DNA of 64,000 nt from CAZIBG01 sp964536985. Lineage in GTDB: Bacteria; Patescibacteriota; Saccharimonadia; Saccharimonadales; AWTP1-31. A program made the translations under genes and the position numbers. Of the stretch, positions 16,129-23,479 are shown piece after piece. Numbering within the stretch: position 1 is the stretch's first letter; each line of letters begins with the position of its first letter. A model generated the notes under the pieces. It worked only from the letters and a program-made list of their open reading frames with translations. It made no database searches and had not been told where the DNA came from. The stretch lies in assembly GCA_964536985.1 (NCBI GenBank), contig CAZIBG010000001.1, positions 1 through 64,000 of the forward strand, in the 5' to 3' direction.

Positions 16129-17639
16129 TTTACTGCATTCCTCTTGCGTAGTGCGTAGGCAGTAATGCCAAGGCCCAGAGAAGTGGCAATAATCGTCATA
16201 GCTGGAGATACAGCGCCAATACCAGTGTTCGGAGCTCCGGCATTAGTTCCTGCGTTAGTCGTAGAGGCGCCACAGACAGCTCCTTCAAATTGGAAAGCGC
16301 CGACGGATGGGCAAGTACTTGGGCGAGCTACACCACGGGCATCAGTAGTTACACCTAGGACTGCGCCACCGGCTGAGATAGCTGGGCTGCCGGCCAGGAG
16401 TGCACGAGTCGGGACGACACCACCATTGTTTTGAAGGGGACCAAGTGTAGAGATAATATTGCTGACATTCTGCTGGTCACCTGGTTGATTAAAGCCCACA
16501 CAGCTGTCGTCATCTGAGATGTTATAACCGTTAGAAGTAATGACTTGCGTACCATCAGTACCACTACCCCCTATGGCGCTGGTTAGATCTGCGACCGTGC
16601 AGTTAGATGATACACCGTCGTTAAGGTTATCGGCCATCAGGCTATTGGTGACCGTTACAGTTGCATTTGCGCTATCACTCGGCTGATCAACAGCAGAAGC
16701 TGCATAAAAAGCCGCGGACTTAATCCCTGCAGCAGCAGCTGTTCCTAAAGCGCCTCTAAGTCCCGTGATAGTGATGCTTTTCACTGCAGTACTGACAGTG
16801 GCATCACCACCTACACCTGCTGCGAAACTACCGAAAGGTGCAGTAAAATCATCCCCCGTAAAGTCATGGATAGTCGTATTGGTTATGGTGGAATTTATTA
16901 CTCCTCCACCTAGTACCAAGACCTTGATGCCGTAAGTAAAATTGCCAGCGCCGGTATTATGAATATCTGCTATAGTAACATTTTTCAGGTTTACGTTCAT
17001 TGTCCCACCCGCACCGCCTTCGACCTCAATGGAAAGAACATCTAAGAATGATGTGGTATCAAATCCATGGATGTACAGGTTCTCCACATCCATACTTATT
17101 GTGTCTGTCGATCCACCGTTTAACGCCACACCTCTCTGGTCTGCGCCACCACCCGTACCATCAACTTCTATATTTTTTAATACGGTATTTACGTTTTTAG
17201 CTCGTATTGGACGGCCGTCAAACGCAGTGACCTTCAAATCTTGAATATTTACATCAATTAGTGGATCGGAGTCCCCGATTATTGCTTGTATACCCGTGTA
17301 GTTTCCGCTTCCACCGTTGATAATAGTCTGATCCATCCCCGCCCCCTTGATTGCGACAGATTCGGTGATGATTGGTAAATCCGCCGTCAAAGTCTGCGTC
17401 CCCGCCGGAATAGTAATAGTGTCATTGGTGCCGTATCCATTGGGAGATACTACTGCCGTACACCCAGACTGGTTAGCACCCGCATTAACCGAATTAATAG
17501 CGATTGGGAGGGTACAGCCTCCGGTCACGTTTAATGTAGCTGCATGTGCTCTTCCCGAACCAAAGGCCAGTACCGCCAAGAAAGCAAAAGTGGCCAGGAT
17601 GAGTTTGTGTGTTTTAGTTAGATCCAAAATACTGAGCAT
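16125..17639 (-). CDS. sortase-anchored beta-helix surface protein A
   Basis: A 504-aa exported protein. The start is the ATG at 17639, after an AAGGAAA Shine-Dalgarno; a longer open frame upstream runs through the G-tract but would bury the signal peptide. Signal peptide ends AHA near 33, with CTLPIAINSVN following. The beta-helix middle resembles protein G (NNGVSSNCTVADL-like and DDFTAPFGSFA-like rungs). The C-terminal block ends CGASTTNAGTNAGAPNTG, a hydrophobic helix and LRKRNAVK. Proteins A and G share tail type and both are followed by a sortase remnant and the small acidic gene. Confidence 0.86.
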   Translation of the reverse strand: MLSILDLTKTHKLILATFAFLAVLAFGSGRAHAATLNVTGGCTLPIAINSVNAGANQSGCTAVVSPNGYGTNDTITIPAGTQTLTADLPIITESVAIKGAGMDQTIINGGSGNYTGIQAIIGDSDPLIDVNIQDLKVTAFDGRPIRAKNVNTVLKNIEVDGTGGGADQRGVALNGGSTDTISMDVENLYIHGFDTTSFLDVLSIEVEGGAGGTMNVNLKNVTIADIHNTGAGNFTYGIKVLVLGGGVINSTITNTTIHDFTGDDFTAPFGSFAAGVGGDATVSTAVKSITITGLRGALGTAAAAGIKSAAFYAASAVDQPSDSANATVTVTNSLMADNLNDGVSSNCTVADLTSAIGGSGTDGTQVITSNGYNISDDDSCVGFNQPGDQQNVSNIISTLGPLQNNGGVVPTRALLAGSPAISAGGAVLGVTTDARGVARPSTCPSVGAFQFEGAVCGASTTNAGTNAGAPNTGIGAVSPAMTIIATSLGLGITAYALRKRNAVK

Positions 17640-17675
17640 GGTGAGTTTCCTTATATAAGTTATAGCGTTACCGGT

Positions 17676-17706
17676 ATTGTACCCCCCCCCCGAACATAGT
17701 GTGCAA
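17676..17706 (-). promoter_or_regulatory. G-tract promoter of surface gene A, 19-bp spacer
   Basis: -35 TTGCAC (17701-17706), -10 TACAAT (17676-17681), 19-bp spacer with 10 G on the coding strand (C at 17682-17691). It is the first promoter of the array counting from the integration module. Confidence 0.75.
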
Positions 17707-17748
17707 ATTATTCTGTAAGACAATGTCTCTTTCCCCTGGAAACAGAAC

Positions 17749-17777
17749 AACCAATATTTGCTACGCAAATATTGGTT
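17749..17777 (-). terminator. 12-bp perfect hairpin after the winged-helix gene
   Basis: AACCAATATTTG (17749-17760) pairs perfectly with CAAATATTGGTT (17766-17777) around a 5-nt loop. It lies 21 bp past the stop codon of the 17798-18571 gene and before the surface gene A promoter, so it probably ends the upstream transcript. The T-run after the stem is poor, so it may instead be a processing or insulating element. Confidence 0.5.
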
Positions 17778-17797
17778 ACTGCTTTAATCCACAGAGA

Positions 17798-18571
17798 CTA
17801 GTGGTCTATAGCTAGAAACTCAAATTTAACACTAACCCAGTTATTGTCTAGCTCTCGTTTAGTCAAATTCTGCAATCTTCGCTCAAGCGCTTTTGTTTCA
17901 CAAGCTATTAGTATGACTGGGAAGTCACGTTCAGTGGCTTTCTGCCACTTTTCTGACTCGGCATACGTAATATAGCGTCTTATACAATTTTTGATCCTCC
18001 AGTAGGGTGCACTGGCCTCATAGAAGCTCAGGAAATAGTCTGAATTGGTTAGTTTGGGCTCGTTCGAGCCACCGTTATCCTTAAACTCTTCGCTCTTTTC
18101 TAGATAAGCATCGGTCAGATCTCTTGGGAGCTTATATTTCAAGCTAGGTAGTTCGGTCTTGCTGAAGAATTGAAACTGCTTAGGGTAATTTTGTTTGATA
18201 AACACATAGGCCTTAAAGACGTTCAGCCTGTGTTGGATATGACCATCGTCTTTGTTTTTGTCGTAGTAGGCTTGCTTGAGTACGTTTGGATCTGCAAATG
18301 GCTGCTTTCTGAGTATTTGTATTCCTTTTGGTAGTAAGTGATATGTAGCTGGCTTACCGATGATCTTATAGCTACTGTCGTAGTTCTGACCTATGTAGCC
18401 TTGACCTACTAATATCTTTAGTCTTGTTAGTATTACTCTGGTATGTTTAGCTCCTTGACTTGAGGCAATGATTTGAGCTGTTGCATAGCGAAATTTATAG
18501 AGTGTAGTGAGTAGTTGAAGTTGATGTGAGTTTATAGGTCGGTGTTTGGTGTTGGTAGGTTGTGGTGTCAT
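17798..18571 (-). CDS. replication-relaxation-like winged-helix protein
   Basis: A 257-aa protein. The N-terminal 90 residues (HQLQLLTTLYKFRYATAQII through TYHLLPKGIQIL) look like the winged-helix start of the replication-relaxation family, plasmid/mobile-element DNA-binding proteins. The C-terminal half is unassigned, with a charged region and a FPVILIACETKALERRL strand that recalls the nuclease-like second domain of the same family. It is divergent from the recombinase operon across a 186-bp regulatory gap and is likely part of the same mobile element. Function in this organism is unproven. Confidence 0.55.
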   Translation of the reverse strand: MTPQPTNTKHRPINSHQLQLLTTLYKFRYATAQIIASSQGAKHTRVILTRLKILVGQGYIGQNYDSSYKIIGKPATYHLLPKGIQILRKQPFADPNVLKQAYYDKNKDDGHIQHRLNVFKAYVFIKQNYPKQFQFFSKTELPSLKYKLPRDLTDAYLEKSEEFKDNGGSNEPKLTNSDYFLSFYEASAPYWRIKNCIRRYITYAESEKWQKATERDFPVILIACETKALERRLQNLTKRELDNNWVSVKFEFLAIDH

Positions 18572-18588
18572 AGTGGTTTATATACGCC

Positions 18589-18606
18589 TATCTATGTTAA
18601 TAGATA
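18589..18606. promoter_or_regulatory. operator-like inverted repeat in the divergent promoter region
   Basis: TATCTAT (18589-18595) and ATAGATA (18600-18606) form a perfect 7-bp inverted repeat with a 4-bp centre, 18 bp upstream of the winged-helix gene start. Position suggests autoregulation by that protein. Confidence 0.35.
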
Positions 18607-18705
18607 AGTAAGTAAAGATGCAAGCCCTTAACACCTTGAAAATTGACTGTTATGTATCCTGCCGTTGAGATATCCACAGTTGTATTTAATACCTTGATAA
18701 TACAC

Positions 18706-18735
18706 TTGTAGGTATACTTATTAGTGGTATATACT
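18706..18735 (+). promoter_or_regulatory. promoter of the recombinase operon
   Basis: TTGTAG (18706-18711), 18-bp spacer, TATACT (18730-18735). A GGGGGT Shine-Dalgarno then precedes the ATG at 18758. Confidence 0.45.
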
Positions 18736-18757
18736 AAGCTTATAAGTGGGGGTAGCC

Positions 18758-18925
18758 ATGAAACAGAAAGAACCAATCCAGCCGAGCCCAGAAGACACTT
18801 CCGAAGCGCCGTTGTCAGATAATGAGCGTATCGATCTCATCGCTAATTTACTTTTGGATTACTTAGATGAAGAGCAATCGGGAGAAGAAGGGTCATGCAA
18901 GACGACGCAAACAAAAATGCTGTAG
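18758..18925 (+). CDS. 55-aa protein overlapping the recombinase start
   Basis: A small acidic ORF (MKQKEPIQPSPEDTSEAPL, then ERIDLIANLLLDYLDEEQ) with a strong GGGGGT Shine-Dalgarno 4 nt before its ATG. It ends at 18925, 31 nt inside the recombinase gene in another frame, an arrangement suited to translational coupling. The helical segment ERIDLIANLLLDYLDEE could bind a partner. There is no recognised domain; it may be a recombinase accessory factor. Confidence 0.6.
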   Translation: MKQKEPIQPSPEDTSEAPLSDNERIDLIANLLLDYLDEEQSGEEGSCKTTQTKML

Positions 18926-20610
18926 CAGCTATTCGTGTCTCGACCACAAAGCAGGGTACGGAGGGTGACTCACCGGAAGCACAGAAAGAGCAAATTGAAC
19001 GTTTTGCCCTAACTCGTGGTATCACCATTAAAAAGTTTTTCGTATTTTTGGAATCCGCCAGTAAAGAGCAGCAGCCAATGCAGGAAGCTATTGATTACTG
19101 CAAGAATCCTAAGAACGGGATTGAGCTGTTTATCATAAAATCGATTGATCGTTTTACCAGGGGCGGATCACTTTCTTATGACCTGCTCAAAAACCAGCTG
19201 GAAGCAAATAATGTGTCATTGGTAGATATTTACGGTGTGATTAGTTCTCGGCAGGTGAATACCCTAGAACACCTCGGCTTTGAATATAAGTGGAGTAAAT
19301 ACTCTCCAAGTAAGAAATCCGAGATATTAGAGGCTGAGCGATCCAAGGATGAGTTACGAGACATTATGAGTCGCATGATTGGGGCTGAAATTCGCTATAC
19401 CCAACTTGGTTTTTGGATGAGACAACCGCCGTTCGGTTTTGTCAGTGAGAAAGTCGAGACGAACAATGGTAAACGCTGCATCTTGCGGCCTCACCCGACT
19501 GAAGCCCAATACATTACTAAGATTTTTGATCTACGTGCGCGTGGCACCATGCGCGACATGGAAATTGTCGAGGAAGTTAATAAGCTAGGCTATCGAGGAC
19601 GTGTCCATTATGTTCGTGATAGGAGCGATCGATCTAAAGTTTTAAAGAAGCGCGGAGGCGATCCCTTGACTCTCAAAGCCTTGGATCGTATCGTCACTAA
19701 CCCAATCTACGCAGGGATTAATGCCGAGAAGTGGACAGACGGCAAGCCAGTACAATGCGCTTTTAAAGGGTTAATATCCATTGAACAGTTCAACCGAGCC
19801 AACAAAGGCAAAAAGATCATTACCAAAGATGACCAAGGCGACATTGTCATAGTAAAAAGAGAGCCAGAGCCACGGTATGCGGTCATTAAAGGCTCACGAA
19901 ACCCTGATTTCCCGTACCGCAAGTTTGTACTATGCCCAGAGTGCCATAGACCGCTCATTGGCAGCGCATCGCGAGGTAAGTCCGGTAAACACTATCCAGC
20001 CTATCACTGTGACAAACGAGGCCATTATTTCCGTGTACCTAAAAAGGAGCTGGAGGACAGAGTGAATGAATTTATCAACGGTATTCGTGTGTCGCCGGAG
20101 CAGGTCGATAAAGTTCTGAATGTTATTGAGGCCGAGTGGAAGAAACGAGAACAGGCGCTCAAACAAGAGCTTGAGACGCTTGATAGCCACATCCAGGGCT
20201 TACGTACCGAAATCGACATGACCGGAAGCAAGATTAAGCTCGTGAGCAACGAGACAGCAATTAAATACATAGAGGAGGACATTGTGCGTATAGAACAACA
20301 AATTAAAGAGCTGGAGGCTACTAAGATGAAGAAGATCAACCGTAAACCGATTAACTGGCAGCGCTTGAAGGCTAGGGTTCGTTACCTGGCGGAACACTTT
20401 GATGAGCTACTGTTACAACAGATTGATCCGGTCAAAAAAGCACAGTTTTTTGCCGCATTATTCAATAATTTTCCAACATTTGAAGATTTAGCCAGCGGAA
20501 CACCCGGCAAGTCAAACTTTACTGGGGTGAATCCAATATTTTCTCTCGCTAAATTACCTACTACCCATTTGGTGACCTCACCGGGAATCGAACCCGGATT
20601 GCCGGGATGA
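18895..20610 (+). CDS. large serine recombinase/integrase
   Basis: A 571-aa site-specific recombinase. The resolvase domain (about 1-150) has the catalytic serine in AAIRVSTTKQG and conserved Arg in KSIDRFTRGG. A recombinase domain (about 170-290) includes PPFGFV and GYRGRVH. A zinc-ribbon-like segment CPECHRPLIGSASRGKSG...C follows (about 345-375), then a long coiled coil (about 400-480). The last residues (TSPGIEPGLPG) are encoded by the antisense strand of the tRNA-Glu gene, so the stop codon lies inside the tRNA. This ties the recombinase to an attachment site at the tRNA 3' end. The element it mobilises probably extends left, over the surface array. Confidence 0.92.
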   Translation: MQDDANKNAVAAIRVSTTKQGTEGDSPEAQKEQIERFALTRGITIKKFFVFLESASKEQQPMQEAIDYCKNPKNGIELFIIKSIDRFTRGGSLSYDLLKNQLEANNVSLVDIYGVISSRQVNTLEHLGFEYKWSKYSPSKKSEILEAERSKDELRDIMSRMIGAEIRYTQLGFWMRQPPFGFVSEKVETNNGKRCILRPHPTEAQYITKIFDLRARGTMRDMEIVEEVNKLGYRGRVHYVRDRSDRSKVLKKRGGDPLTLKALDRIVTNPIYAGINAEKWTDGKPVQCAFKGLISIEQFNRANKGKKIITKDDQGDIVIVKREPEPRYAVIKGSRNPDFPYRKFVLCPECHRPLIGSASRGKSGKHYPAYHCDKRGHYFRVPKKELEDRVNEFINGIRVSPEQVDKVLNVIEAEWKKREQALKQELETLDSHIQGLRTEIDMTGSKIKLVSNETAIKYIEEDIVRIEQQIKELEATKMKKINRKPINWQRLKARVRYLAEHFDELLLQQIDPVKKAQFFAALFNNFPTFEDLASGTPGKSNFTGVNPIFSLAKLPTTHLVTSPGIEPGLPG

Positions 20611-20644
20611 GAACCCGAATTCCTAACCGTTAGAAGATGAGGCC
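20570..20644 (-). tRNA. tRNA-Glu (anticodon CTC)
   Basis: Acceptor arms GGCCTCA (20638-20644 on the complement) and TGAGGTC pair fully with one G-T. The anticodon stem TCGGG/CCCGG encloses the loop TTCTCAT, giving anticodon CTC. The T-arm is CCGGG-TTCGATT-CCCGG. The CCA end is encoded (20570-20572). A D-arm with AACGGTTAGGA is typical of tRNA-Glu. The 3' half overlaps the end of the recombinase gene on the other strand. Confidence 0.95.
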
Positions 20645-20667
20645 AGAGCTGGCAGTGAACGGGGGTA

Positions 20668-20696
20668 ATAGTACCACAATAACAGAGGACAGTCCA
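20668..20696 (-). promoter_or_regulatory. tRNA-Glu promoter
   Basis: -35 TGGACT (20691-20696), 17-bp spacer, -10 TACTAT (20668-20673) preceded by TGG (extended -10). It lies 24 bp upstream of the tRNA 5' end. Confidence 0.5.
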
Positions 20697-20743
20697 GATA
20701 TGATTGGCGCACGTTCTGTGTCATAATTGCTTATGGTATTATG

Positions 20744-20846
20744 CCACGTCTGATACATCCACTTACCGTATCAGCAGCTCCCGGCACGCTAGGGTGGGAC
20801 CTGCTTTTGTATAGCTTTGGTTTTGCAACCAGTAGCATATTCGTGG
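20744..20846 (+). ncRNA. structured leader upstream of the histidine kinase gene
   Basis: A predicted four-way junction: closing stem CCACG (20744-20748) with CGTGG (20842-20846); hairpin CTGATAC/GTATCAG (20750-20774); hairpin CAG-C-TCCC/GGGA-C-CTG (20775-20803); hairpin GCT..GGTT/AACC..AGC (20814-20836). A TGG-TATTAT extended -10 at 20737-20742 would start transcription about at the first hairpin, which would drop the closing stem unless another promoter is used. It matches no riboswitch I can recognise. Confidence 0.35.
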
Positions 20847-20868
20847 CGCTGCAAAAAGGGGTCAACTC

Positions 20869-22164
20869 ATGGTCCCTATAATTATCGGAGTAGTCGTTGT
20901 GCTTATCGCGGCATGCTTTTTTGTATGGAATATGGGTAATGATAAACCTGTTGACCAAAAGACCGTTCACGCCAACCCCGTAGGAGCAATTCTAGGAGAT
21001 CAACGCTCCGACAATATTCTCGAGTCTGTGTCTGATGGCATTGTAGTCATTGATCTTAAGGGTAGAGTCACCATGATCAACAGCGCAGCCGGTCTTTTAG
21101 CGGGCTGGTCAACCAAGGATGCTCTGGGCATCGATCACCGCTCAGTCTTCCAGTTCTGCGATGTAAAAGGCAAACCGTATGACGATGCCGCCAACCCACT
21201 CTCTAAATTGCTTCGCACCGGCAAACCATACCGCGACAGCGACGCCATGCTCATAACCAAAGGCAGTGAAAAGCGGATATCAGTGAGCGTCAGTGTTTCT
21301 CCTCTGGTCAGCCAAGGTCAGTTAAGTGGAGCGGTGGGCGTACTGCGTGATGTCAGTGAAGAAAAGAACGCCGAACGTCAGCGGGCCGAATTTATCAGTA
21401 CTGCCAGTCACGAGATGCGCACCCCAGTAGCAGCAATCGAAGGCTATTTGGCCCTCGCCATGAACGCCAAGGTCACTAATATCGACGAAAAGGCGCGTGA
21501 CTATCTTGCCAAGGCACACGAATCAACACAGCACCTTGGTAGTCTTTTCCAGGACCTACTTACTAGTGCCAAGGCAGAGGATGGGCGACTCATCAGCCAT
21601 CCAGAAATGATAGAGATGGGCAGCTTCCTCAGAAAGCTCACAGAAGACCTGAAATTCGTAGCAGAAAAGAAGAACCTCGATGTCGAATACGTTGTCGGCA
21701 CAAGTGGTGCAAGTGTAAACGGCAACACCGAGACCGGTAGCGTTCGGGTGGTGCAACCACTCTACAATGTGTACGCCGATCCTGAGCGGATTAGGGAAGT
21801 TATCACCAACCTATTTGATAACGCCGTTAAATATACCGAGAGCGGCAAGATATCTATTGGCCTAACAGGGGACGACGACATTGTCCAAGTATATGTCCGC
21901 GATACCGGGAACGGCATCCCCTCAGAAGACCTGCCTCATCTATTCCAGAAATTCTATCGTGTAGATAACTCATCCACCCGCACCATCGGTGGTACGGGTC
22001 TGGGGCTCTTTATCTGCCGCAAGATTATCGAAATGTACAATGGCCGTATTTGGGTGGAAAGTGAGCAGCAAAAAGGCAGTACCTTCTACATTAATCTACC
22101 TCGCCTCAGCAGGCAGCAAGCCAACGAGATGGCATTAAAGTCTGCCAACAAAGTCTCCTCCTAG
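20869..22164 (+). CDS. membrane-anchored PAS sensor histidine kinase
   Basis: A 431-aa protein: membrane segment at about 1-22 (VPIIIGVVVVLIAACFFVW), a PAS domain at about 45-165, HisKA with the phosphorylated His in SHEMRTP (about 182), then HATPase_c with N-box NLFDNAVKYT, G1 DTGNGI and G2 GGTGLGLF (to about 415). All catalytic motifs are intact. It is followed 74 nt downstream by a response regulator on the same strand, its likely partner. The start ATG follows AAGGGG. The signal is unknown. A structured leader precedes it. Confidence 0.92.
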   Translation: MVPIIIGVVVVLIAACFFVWNMGNDKPVDQKTVHANPVGAILGDQRSDNILESVSDGIVVIDLKGRVTMINSAAGLLAGWSTKDALGIDHRSVFQFCDVKGKPYDDAANPLSKLLRTGKPYRDSDAMLITKGSEKRISVSVSVSPLVSQGQLSGAVGVLRDVSEEKNAERQRAEFISTASHEMRTPVAAIEGYLALAMNAKVTNIDEKARDYLAKAHESTQHLGSLFQDLLTSAKAEDGRLISHPEMIEMGSFLRKLTEDLKFVAEKKNLDVEYVVGTSGASVNGNTETGSVRVVQPLYNVYADPERIREVITNLFDNAVKYTESGKISIGLTGDDDIVQVYVRDTGNGIPSEDLPHLFQKFYRVDNSSTRTIGGTGLGLFICRKIIEMYNGRIWVESEQQKGSTFYINLPRLSRQQANEMALKSANKVSS

Positions 22165-22238
22165 AAATCTATAGACCAGGGCAAGACTTGAGTGGTACAA
22201 TTGAGTCAACATAAGCATTAGAGGAATACGAACAGACC

Positions 22239-23462
22239 ATGGCAAAAATAATGCTCGTCGAAGACGACAACAACCTACGCGAAATCTACGGTGCTCGATT
22301 ATTAGCCGAAGGATATGAAATTGTCTCAGCCAAAGATGGTGAAGAAGCGCTTGCAATTGCTGTTAAAGAAAAGCCCGACCTAATTATTAGCGATATCATG
22401 ATGCCAAAAATCAGTGGTTTCGATATGCTCGATATTCTCCGCAGCACGCCTGAAACCAAAGAAACCAAAGTCATTATGATGACCGCCCTCAGCCAGGCCG
22501 AAGATAAAGAAAGAGCTGGTAAGCTTGGTGCTGATCGTTATCTTGTTAAATCTCAGGTCACTCTGGAAGATGTCGCCAAAGCCGCAGCCGAAGTGCTGGC
22601 CGAAGCAGGTATAACCGATGCAGCCGCAGAGGCAACACTTGCTGCCGCTGCCACTACAGCTACACCAGCCGAACCAGCCGCAGTCGTAGCAGAACCGGCC
22701 GCAACTCCAGCACCAGTAGCTGCCGAACCAGCTGTGGCCGCGCCAGTTGCCACGCCAGAACCCGTTGCTGCTACGCCGACACCAGTTGCAGTCGCAGAAC
22801 CGGCAGCCGCAGTACCAACACCCGTGACAGTAACTGAACCTGCTGCTCCAGCAGATCCTGTGGCAGCCACACCAGTTGCAGCGGATCCAGCAGTTGTCGC
22901 AGTACCCGTAGCGACACCAGAGGTTACTGCCGTACCCGAACCAGTAACTCCTACTCCGACGCCAGAACCTGTTGCTGCTACGCCGACACCAGTTGCAGTC
23001 GCAGAACCGGCAGCCGCAGTACCAACACCCGTGACAGTAACTGAACCTGCTGCTCCAGCAGATCCTGCTGTAACAGTACCAGCCGAGCCCGCCGCAGCAA
23101 TCAAGCCAGCCTCAATCGCAACACCACCCGCATCCGATCCAGCAACGGCACCAACCGACAACCAACAAGTACTAGCCGACACTGTAGCGGCGGTCGGGAC
23201 GGCATCGTCTACAAGCACTGTCGATAATTCTCCTAAAACATCTGTCCATACCAGAGTCATAACTCCTATCAACGACATTAATCAGACCCCTCCGGATCTT
23301 GAAAAACTCATGGCTGAAGAAGAGGCAAAAACCGCAGCTCCCACTGGACTTCCACCAATTCTCCCAGCAACTCCCGCACAGGCAGAAGCCGCCGCCCCAG
23401 CTGCACCCGGCGCTGTAGACGATAGCATTACCATCTCTCCAGACGGTACTATTCAGCAATAG
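22239..23462 (+). CDS. response regulator with a long Pro/Ala/Val-rich tail
   Basis: A 407-aa protein. Residues 1-122 are a canonical receiver domain: acidic pair in LVEDDN, phospho-acceptor Asp in IISDIMMPK (about 53), Thr/Ser in MMTALS and Lys in LVKSQ. From about 130 to 400 the protein is a low-complexity run of PVAxxEPAA/TPTPVAV-type repeats with no recognisable output domain. A 107-nt unit (22754-22860) is repeated at 22961-23067 with one mismatch, so the tail is growing by duplication. The tail may be a flexible spacer or an envelope-reaching segment. It pairs with the upstream kinase. Confidence 0.85.
   Translation: MAKIMLVEDDNNLREIYGARLLAEGYEIVSAKDGEEALAIAVKEKPDLIISDIMMPKISGFDMLDILRSTPETKETKVIMMTALSQAEDKERAGKLGADRYLVKSQVTLEDVAKAAAEVLAEAGITDAAAEATLAAAATTATPAEPAAVVAEPAATPAPVAAEPAVAAPVATPEPVAATPTPVAVAEPAAAVPTPVTVTEPAAPADPVAATPVAADPAVVAVPVATPEVTAVPEPVTPTPTPEPVAATPTPVAVAEPAAAVPTPVTVTEPAAPADPAVTVPAEPAAAIKPASIATPPASDPATAPTDNQQVLADTVAAVGTASSTSTVDNSPKTSVHTRVITPINDINQTPPDLEKLMAEEEAKTAAPTGLPPILPATPAQAEAAAPAAPGAVDDSITISPDGTIQQ
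22754..22860 (+). repeat. 107-nt direct repeat, unit 1, in the regulator tail
   Basis: Repeated at 22961-23067 with a single difference (C at 22763, T at 22970). It encodes about 35 residues of the Pro/Ala-rich tail. Confidence 0.85.
22961..23067 (+). repeat. 107-nt direct repeat, unit 2, in the regulator tail
   Basis: Second copy of 22754-22860, offset 207 nt, in the same reading frame. Confidence 0.85.
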
Positions 23463-23479
23463 CTGTATAATAACCCCAT

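Noticed and set aside
15698..17768. Open frames that run from upstream through the G-tracts into surface genes A and B, encoding GGGYN
   Set aside because: It could suggest translational phase variation, but the ATG with Shine-Dalgarno and signal peptide lies downstream of the tract, and the other members of the set do not share the open frame. Promoter spacing is the consistent feature.
22553..23278. A 241-codon antisense frame rich in Gly, Ala, Thr and Val
   Set aside because: It is the shadow of the Pro/Ala-rich repeats of the response regulator on the other strand; no start signal or independent support.
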